Shown here piece after piece: positions 1 through 5,175 of a stretch of DNA of 11,439 bases (position 1 is the first letter of the stretch; each line of letters opens with the position of its first letter). The translations under genes and the position numbers were made by a program. Origin of the DNA: an uncultured Candidatus Saccharibacteria bacterium (GTDB lineage Bacteria > Patescibacteria > Saccharimonadia > Saccharimonadales > UBA6022); assembly GCA_946479665.1 (NCBI GenBank), contig CAMLGO010000019.1:1-11439 (forward strand), written 5' to 3'. The notes below the pieces were generated by a model. It had not been told where the DNA came from. It made no database searches and worked only from the letters and a program-made list of their open reading frames with translations.

Positions 1-564
1 ACCGTAACGATTAATCTTCTCGAGGAGGCGCACGATATCCCAGCTATGTTTCGGATCAAGGTTGCCGGTTGGCTCATCGGCAATCAGGATCTTTGGCTGA
101 CGAACGACAGCACGAGCAATCGCCACACGTTGGCGCTCACCGCCAGATAGCTGGTGCGGGAAATTCTTTTCCTTGCCCGTAAGTCCCACGAGTTCAATAA
201 CCTTCGGTACGGTATTTTTAATTTCACGGTTCGTCATGCCGGCGATTTCGAGTGCAAAAGCGACATTTTCAAATACCGTACGCTGAGGCAATAGCTTAAA
301 GTCCTGGAAAACAACGCCAATCTTACGACGCAAAAGTGGAATATGTTTATCTTTTAGCGTATCGTAGTCGATACCACCAACGACGATCTTACCGCTGGTT
401 GGCTTTTCCTCTCGAGTAAGAAGCTTGAGAAGCGTTGACTTACCAGCGCCACTCGTTCCTACTAGAATCACGAATTCTTTCGGCTCCACATGCAAACTCA
501 CGCGATTAATCGCTGGGCGCATGTCTTTGCCGTATGTTTTCGTTACCCTATCTAGCAGAATCAT
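1..564 (-). CDS. ftsE: Cell division ATP-binding protein FtsE (3' part beyond the left edge)
   Basis: ABC-type ATPase that works with the membrane protein FtsX at the inner face of the membrane, coupling ATP hydrolysis to division and control of peptidoglycan hydrolases. The 188 visible residues hold Walker A GTSGAGKST (36-44), the Q-loop in RRKIGVVFQDFKLLP (79-93, typical of FtsE), the signature LSGGERQR (139-146), Walker B ILIADEP with the catalytic Glu164, and the D-loop NLD (168-170). The frame is open to base 1, so the C-terminus (about 30-40 residues, including the H-loop) and probably ftsX lie outside the window. The ATG at 564 fits the family N-terminus (MILLDRVTKTY). No Shine-Dalgarno is visible, and the -10 box lies just upstream, so the message may be leaderless. 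Other LolD/MacB-type ATPases are similar, but the Q-loop region and the nearby prfB favour FtsE. Confidence 0.93.
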   Translation of the reverse strand, partial: MILLDRVTKTYGKDMRPAINRVSLHVEPKEFVILVGTSGAGKSTLLKLLTREEKPTSGKIVVGGIDYDTLKDKHIPLLRRKIGVVFQDFKLLPQRTVFENVAFALEIAGMTNREIKNTVPKVIELVGLTGKEKNFPHQLSGGERQRVAIARAVVRQPKILIADEPTGNLDPKHSWDIVRLLEKINRYG

Positions 565-574
565 ATCTTTATCT

Positions 575-583
575 AGTATAGCA
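575..583 (-). promoter_or_regulatory. Extended -10 promoter of ftsE (TGCTATACT)
   Basis: The minus strand reads TGC-TATACT, an extended -10 element, and its last base is 11 nt before the A of the ftsE ATG. With normal spacing, transcription would start near 568, leaving a leader of about 4 nt. No convincing -35 box is seen; TTGCCC occurs upstream, but with a spacer of only 14 nt. The position is seen directly; promoter activity is inferred. Confidence 0.6.
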
Positions 584-629
584 TAAGTGCAACAGGGCAA
601 ATTTCTTTTGAGGCCAAGAGTAACGCCTA

Positions 630-1712
630 CTAATTGTCGAGATTTGCCTCAAGAAACGACTCTATAAAACCGTCGATCTTGCCATCGAGCACCCCTTGCG
701 CGTCACGATCTTCGTACTTGGTACGGGTATCTTTAACCATAGTATACGGATGGAGGACGTAATTGCGGATTTGAGCACCCCAGCTTGCCGACTCACCTGC
801 CTGAAGATCCTGAATATTTTCAGCGTGCTGCTCGAGCCGTAGCTGAGCAAGTTTTGAGCGCAAAATTTTCATAGCGGTTTCGCGGTTTTGTAGCTGTGAA
901 CGCTCATTCTGAATCGCCACGACAATACCCGTTGGCAAGTGCGTGACTCGCACGGCACTATCGGTTGTGTTGACCGATTGACCGCCGTGTCCACCTGCTC
1001 GATACACGTCGATCTTCAGATCTTTATCGTCTAGCTGCACCTCTTCAGGTGCATCGATTTGTGGCAAAATTTCAACTAACGCAAAGCTGGTCTGACGAAG
1101 ATTATCGCTGTTAAACGGACTGAGCCGCACGAGACGATGTACACCGTTTTCCGAACGTAGCTTGCCATACGCGTACGGCCCACTCACTTCGATAACGCTA
1201 CTTTTGATACCAGCTTCGTCGGCCACCGAGCGCTCAACGATAGCTGTCTGCATGCCGGCTTTTTCTGCCCAGCGAAGGTACATACGCTCGAGCATCTCTG
1301 TCCAGTCCTGCGCGTCGGTACCGCCCGCACCCGCACTGAGGCGAATAATTGCGCTGTGGTCGTCATATGTACCGTTAAATAATAGTTCTTTGCGGCGAGC
1401 CGCGAATTCATCTTCAAGCGCCTTCACCTGACCATCGAACTCGGCAAGGAGTGAATCATCTCCAAGCTCAAACAGCTCGTTGATATCGGCCACCTGCATA
1501 CGAAGCGTCTGCCATGGTTCTACCATACTATTCAGTGCCGCGAGCTGCTTGCTCTTCTCTTGGGCGTACGCTGGGTTATTCCAAATTTCAGGCGATGCGA
1601 GCTCTTGTTCAATCAGCTGCGCCTGCGCGTATTTGTCATCGATCGATAACTGCCCATACGCTACATCAATAGCGCTTTTGAGGGTTTCGAGACGTTTGAA
1701 GAGTGGTTGCAT
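630..1712 (-). CDS. prfB: Peptide chain release factor 2
   Basis: RF2 recognises UAA and UGA in the ribosomal A site and triggers hydrolysis of peptidyl-tRNA. The 360-residue protein is close to the usual 365. It carries the anticodon-like tripeptide SPF (198-200, in RLVRLSPF), which marks RF2 rather than RF1, and the catalytic GGQ loop (243-245, in AGGHGGQSVN). The N-terminal helical domain aligns with E. coli RF2 around ELASPEIWNNP (38-47), and SAGAGGTDAQDW (126-137) is typical of class I factors. The reading frame is uninterrupted: the CUU-UGA-C frameshift site found in most bacterial prfB genes would fall near residue 22 and is absent. The ATG at 1712 has no Shine-Dalgarno and sits 8 nt below a TATAAT box. 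The stop is TAG, which RF2 itself does not read. Confidence 0.97.
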   Translation of the reverse strand: MQPLFKRLETLKSAIDVAYGQLSIDDKYAQAQLIEQELASPEIWNNPAYAQEKSKQLAALNSMVEPWQTLRMQVADINELFELGDDSLLAEFDGQVKALEDEFAARRKELLFNGTYDDHSAIIRLSAGAGGTDAQDWTEMLERMYLRWAEKAGMQTAIVERSVADEAGIKSSVIEVSGPYAYGKLRSENGVHRLVRLSPFNSDNLRQTSFALVEILPQIDAPEEVQLDDKDLKIDVYRAGGHGGQSVNTTDSAVRVTHLPTGIVVAIQNERSQLQNRETAMKILRSKLAQLRLEQHAENIQDLQAGESASWGAQIRNYVLHPYTMVKDTRTKYEDRDAQGVLDGKIDGFIESFLEANLDN

Positions 1713-1720
1713 TGTTACTC

Positions 1721-1729
1721 ATTATAGCA
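1721..1729 (-). promoter_or_regulatory. Extended -10 promoter of prfB (TGCTATAAT), predicted leaderless
   Basis: The minus strand reads TGC-TATAAT, a perfect extended -10. Its last base (1721) is 9 nt from the A of the prfB ATG (1712). Standard geometry puts the transcription start at about 1714, giving a 2-nt leader. No good -35 box is present. The gap between this gene and the one before it is only 39 nt. Confidence 0.7.
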
Positions 1730-1751
1730 TCAGACTCCCCTTCCTCTCGGG

Positions 1752-2438
1752 CTATTCTTTCTTTATGGCGATGCCGCTTAGCATAGTGGCAATCCGGGAA
1801 CGATTCGCATTCCAGATATTCTCGCGCCCGAGCATCATCAACAAGTGGAGCTCACTGCTGTTGTCGACAAGTAGAAAGCCGACAAGCCCGTGTAGCTTAC
1901 GGTCGTGGCGATTCGTGCAGGAATAATCATAGTAAAACCCCTTGGCGCCAGCTGGGCTAAAGTCGTATAGCTTAATGGCGGGCGTATTTTTACAATCAGC
2001 AATCGTTTGCACTCGGCTCACGATAGAAGCCTGTGATGATTGCTTGAGCTGCGCGATGACACTTGCACGATCGGAAGGTATAGCTCCTCTCGCCAGCACA
2101 TAGCTATAACCCATGGCAAACAGTATGTTGTCGGGCGTATCTTTTGCTTCAGTTTCGCGCCACGACCACACCGATGCCCGTTTGACCACATCGCTGCTTT
2201 CCGAGCCGCCAAATAACGGCGCGACTAGTGCGTTGTCTTGTGTAAGTTTTACCGGCACTTTGTAAATAACGCGACCAGACAAATGATCATTCACAGGCCC
2301 TAGCTGGGATTGCACATACGGCTGACTGACGAAATAAAAAACGATCACCAGAAGGGTGATCGCTATGATGCTTATCGCCACTATCGCGAGAGGGCGACGA
2401 AGCTTTTTAGGAAAGGGTTGGTGGCTTGGCAGCTGCAT
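1752..2438 (-). CDS. Unknown membrane-anchored protein (N-terminal TM helix, extracytoplasmic domain)
   Basis: I do not recognise this 228-residue protein. It has a short basic cytoplasmic N-terminus (KKLRR, 11-15), one strongly hydrophobic helix (about 17-38) and then a soluble domain of about 190 residues that should face outside. By the positive-inside rule it is a type II single-pass protein. There is no lipobox. The domain holds just two cysteines (149 and 174), which could form a disulfide. Its C-terminal end (FLLVDNSSELHLLMMLG, 188-204, then a helix ending SGIAIKKE) looks like a strand plus amphipathic helix, a pattern seen in small mixed alpha/beta domains; this is only a weak hint. 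It has its own promoter and a good ribosome binding site (AAAGGAG, 8 nt before the ATG). It separates murD from prfB. The stop is TAG. Confidence 0.82.
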   Translation of the reverse strand: MQLPSHQPFPKKLRRPLAIVAISIIAITLLVIVFYFVSQPYVQSQLGPVNDHLSGRVIYKVPVKLTQDNALVAPLFGGSESSDVVKRASVWSWRETEAKDTPDNILFAMGYSYVLARGAIPSDRASVIAQLKQSSQASIVSRVQTIADCKNTPAIKLYDFSPAGAKGFYYDYSCTNRHDRKLHGLVGFLLVDNSSELHLLMMLGRENIWNANRSRIATMLSGIAIKKE

Positions 2439-2446
2439 AGAGAGAA

Positions 2447-2453
2447 CTCCTTT
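2447..2453 (-). promoter_or_regulatory. Shine-Dalgarno AAAGGAG of the 228-aa membrane protein gene
   Basis: AAAGGAG lies 8 nt before the ATG at 2438. It supports this start and contrasts with the downstream prfB and ftsE genes, which have no such site. Confidence 0.75.
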
Positions 2454-2476
2454 ACTGCACTTACGCTGACTCTTCT

Positions 2477-2485
2477 ATTATAACA
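2477..2485 (-). promoter_or_regulatory. Extended -10 promoter (TGTTATAAT) of the 228-aa membrane protein gene
   Basis: The minus strand reads TGT-TATAAT in the 131-nt gap after murD. Transcription would start near 2470, leaving a leader of about 32 nt that holds the Shine-Dalgarno. No good -35 hexamer is seen at 16-18 nt. The rest of the gap (2486-2569) shows only an imperfect hairpin (arms 2500-2506 and 2517-2523) without a T-tract. Confidence 0.6.
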
Positions 2486-2569
2486 TTGGCGAGCCGAGCG
2501 AAGTGAGAGTTTATTTTCACTTCCGAGGCGACCCAATGGTACATCGGCACGATAGCGTTCGATACAGTA

Positions 2570-3853
2570 TTACAGCGGCAGGTCGTTGACCGCAGCAATA
2601 AACTGATTGCCACGATCCTTATAATCACGGAACATCCCGAAACTAGCACAGGCAGGACTCAAAATCACCGTATCACCAGCATCAGCAATACCGGCGGCGA
2701 GCTGAACGACGGCGGACATAGTTATCTCACTCCCCTTATTGATAGACGCAACGCCAGCTCCTACTAGTGCCTGCTCAATACGATCGGACTCATCACCAAT
2801 CAAAATCGCTTGTTTTACGTTTGAGCGTGACGCGACAGCTGCGACCTCCTCAAAATCAGCACCTTTAGATGAACCGCCAAGAATAATAACTTTCGGACCA
2901 TCAAACGCACGTACCGCAGCAATTGCGCTGCCTGGCGTCGTGGCAATACTATCGTCGTAGTAAGAAACGCCCTGCTTCTCCGCTACGAACTTTAGGCGAT
3001 GTTCAAGCCCGCCAAAGGCGCGCAAACCTTCGCCAATTATCAGCCCGTCTTGGACCCACGGCCAAATAGCCGTGATCGCCGCACAGGCGTTATCTTGGTT
3101 ATGTACCCCTGGTAGCTGTAGCTCATCGACTGAACACAATAGTTGCTCACCGTAGTAGAACTGGCCGTCGCTGACATGCGCCGTACGCAATGTCGGATAC
3201 GGCAGCCGCTGCCCAACAGACAGATCAGCAATAGTAGTAGCGCTCTCATCTGATACGTTATACACGATACGATCGTTAATACCCTGATAGCGCGCGATAT
3301 TTCCTTTAGCGCTCACATACTCATCAAAATTCTCATGAACATCAAGATGGTCGGGTTCTATATGGAGCACAACCGCTACTTGCGGCGAACGTTCAGCGTC
3401 CCAGAGCTGGAAGCTGCTGAGTTCATAGACAACAACGTCTTCTTCGGAGATATTCGCCAGCTCGTCAAGTGCCGGAAGGCCGATATTACCCAACAAGTGG
3501 ACTGTCTTGCCCGCCTCGGTAAGGATACTGGCGATCAGACTGCTTGTCGTCCCCTTGCCCTTGCTCCCCGTAACACCGATAATTAGCGCGGGGCATTTTT
3601 CAAAGAATTCGTTAGTTGCCGACCAAACCTTACCACTCGCGTGGATCTTGTGCGGGCTCAGACCGGCCGTGCGCACTACCAAATCAAAATCATCAAGCTG
3701 AGCAAACGCGCCCTCCCCGAGCAACGTCGGAACACCTTCCGGCAAATCACCAACCACTTCACGCTCGTCGACAATGGTCACCTCGCCACGGGACTTAAAA
3801 TAAGCGTAGTTTGATTTCCCCTCGAGTCCGTAGCCGGCAATTGCAATCTTCAT
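2570..3853 (-). CDS. murD: UDP-N-acetylmuramoylalanine--D-glutamate ligase
   Basis: Cytoplasmic enzyme of peptidoglycan precursor synthesis. It adds D-glutamate to UDP-MurNAc-L-alanine with ATP. The 427 residues are slightly fewer than the usual 440 or so. Motifs in order: N-terminal Rossmann-like IAIAGYGLEGKS (3-14), P-loop TGSKGKGTT (95-103), ELSSFQL (144-150), HIEPDHLDVH (164-173), Lys183 in SAKGNI (likely the carbamylated lysine position), HNQDNACAA (251-259), EHRLKF (284-289), DDSIATTP (300-307), LGGSSKGADF (325-334) and LSPACASFGMF (398-408). The last motifs separate MurD from MurC, MurE and MurF. The P-loop has Gly where most MurD have Ser or Thr after the lysine (GKG-T instead of GKS-T). 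The ATG lies 9 nt after the M16 stop with only a weak AAGG, so translational coupling is likely. The stop is TAA. Confidence 0.95.
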   Translation of the reverse strand: MKIAIAGYGLEGKSNYAYFKSRGEVTIVDEREVVGDLPEGVPTLLGEGAFAQLDDFDLVVRTAGLSPHKIHASGKVWSATNEFFEKCPALIIGVTGSKGKGTTSSLIASILTEAGKTVHLLGNIGLPALDELANISEEDVVVYELSSFQLWDAERSPQVAVVLHIEPDHLDVHENFDEYVSAKGNIARYQGINDRIVYNVSDESATTIADLSVGQRLPYPTLRTAHVSDGQFYYGEQLLCSVDELQLPGVHNQDNACAAITAIWPWVQDGLIIGEGLRAFGGLEHRLKFVAEKQGVSYYDDSIATTPGSAIAAVRAFDGPKVIILGGSSKGADFEEVAAVASRSNVKQAILIGDESDRIEQALVGAGVASINKGSEITMSAVVQLAAGIADAGDTVILSPACASFGMFRDYKDRGNQFIAAVNDLPL

Positions 3854-3862
3854 AGCCTTATT

Positions 3863-5149
3863 CTAGCGCGTTTCAAACAGTGATGCGAGTTTATCATTCA
3901 ACTCGACAACATCCGATCGTTCGCCACTACTGACACCGGCAAGCACCCAAGTATCATACTCTATGAATTCGCGAGCGGTTTTAATCATACATTCAAGTGA
4001 TGTCGTACGGATAGCGTTTGGCACATTATCATAGTCCTTCACGACACCATCAGCAAAGTAGCGGTTGGTGTAGAAGTTACTGATCTGCGATACCGTCTGA
4101 GCGCCCATCTGATAGCGACCAAGCGCATATGACTTCGCTGCGTCAAGCTCAGCCTCGGTAATACGACCCTCAAGAACGCATTTCATTTCACGAACGATAA
4201 TATCAAATAACCCATCGGCTGTTTCGAGATTTACTTGTCCGCCAAAGTCCCAGCTGCTATCGTGAAAGCCGGCCGACGTATCAGAGAACATACCATAGGC
4301 TAAGCCCTTCTTACGAGCAGCCCCGTACATACGCGAGTGCATCGTGCCGGTCAAAATATGATCGAGACAGTTCATCGCCTCAACCTCTTCGTCACTGAGT
4401 TCACGTGGAATTACCATCGACCAGCCAAACGTAAGGTTCGACGCTTCTTTTCGACGGATTAACGTTGGCTTGCCGCTCGAAAGATCGTGTTTTGGCACTT
4501 CAAAACGCTCGCCCGCTTTCAGTTTCCAGTCTTCAAGTTGTCGCTTAATCTCACTCTTTCGGCCATGAAGCTTACCAGCGATCACAAAATGCATGTTTTG
4601 TGCGGTATGCGTGCGCTTGTAGTGCTCTTTGATGTCCGCCAATGCGATATTCGGAATTGTCTGCAGGCGCTGACGATAGGTATAAATATCTTCACCAAGT
4701 TGTTGCTGAATCTTTGGCCAGAGAATGCGATTGTGGTTATTAAGGTAACCTGTGAGCTCACTCTTAACATTACCCTTCTCCGCCTCAAGCTCTTCGGCGT
4801 TAAAGCGAGGTTCGCAAATAGCGACCTCCTGAAGAGCTAAAATGCGATCCCACTCGAAATCGGCACAGTCAGCCACGTAGACCATCGAGAGATCACTCGT
4901 GTATGCATTGTGGTAGGCGCCATTTTTTGTAAATTCGGCCTCATAATCATGTTCGTTCTTAAACTGAGCATTGGCACCGAATGCCATGTGCTCCATGATA
5001 TGAGCTGTTTCATAAATATCTTTTGAGCGCACATAGTGGTTGCCAGCTCGAAATTGGAACTGGAAACTCATTACGGTTGCGTCTGGTACGTCGATCAGAA
5101 GACCGCGTGCGCCATTTTTCAGACGCACTTCTTCAACGGTGTGTTTCAT
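3863..5149 (-). CDS. M16-family zinc metallopeptidase (insulinase/pitrilysin type), apparently active
   Basis: This 428-residue protein has the inverted zinc motif HIMEH (His50, Glu53, His54), followed 76 residues later by Glu131. That matches the M16 signature HXXEH-X76-E. Glu124 and Glu131 form the EX6E pair (in EAEKGNVKSE), so the metal site looks complete. The C-terminal half (about 220-428) has the non-catalytic M16 domain pattern, including SRMYGAARKKGLAYGMFS. The size fits one subunit of the clam-shell M16B type, which works as a homodimer or with an inactive partner; no partner is adjacent. There is no signal peptide or membrane segment, so it is probably cytoplasmic. The substrate is unknown. 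It lies 26 nt after secA with a ribosome site (AAGGA, 9 nt before the ATG) and 9 nt before murD, so the three probably form an operon. The stop is TAG. Confidence 0.9.
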   Translation of the reverse strand: MKHTVEEVRLKNGARGLLIDVPDATVMSFQFQFRAGNHYVRSKDIYETAHIMEHMAFGANAQFKNEHDYEAEFTKNGAYHNAYTSDLSMVYVADCADFEWDRILALQEVAICEPRFNAEELEAEKGNVKSELTGYLNNHNRILWPKIQQQLGEDIYTYRQRLQTIPNIALADIKEHYKRTHTAQNMHFVIAGKLHGRKSEIKRQLEDWKLKAGERFEVPKHDLSSGKPTLIRRKEASNLTFGWSMVIPRELSDEEVEAMNCLDHILTGTMHSRMYGAARKKGLAYGMFSDTSAGFHDSSWDFGGQVNLETADGLFDIIVREMKCVLEGRITEAELDAAKSYALGRYQMGAQTVSQISNFYTNRYFADGVVKDYDNVPNAIRTTSLECMIKTAREFIEYDTWVLAGVSSGERSDVVELNDKLASLFETR

Positions 5150-5175
5150 TTTATTTTTTCCTTGCCACCCGTTTA

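Noticed and set aside
1666..1724. Alternative ATG at 1724 upstream of prfB whose frame meets TGA at 1668-1666, where a +1 shift would enter the prfB frame
   Set aside because: This ATG lies inside the -10 hexamer, so it would not be transcribed from that promoter. The site lacks CTTTGAC and falls several codons before the usual frameshift position. Most likely a coincidence.
2500..2523. Hairpin GAAGTGA / TCACTTC after murD as a terminator
   Set aside because: The stem is short and weak, and no T-tract follows on the minus strand.
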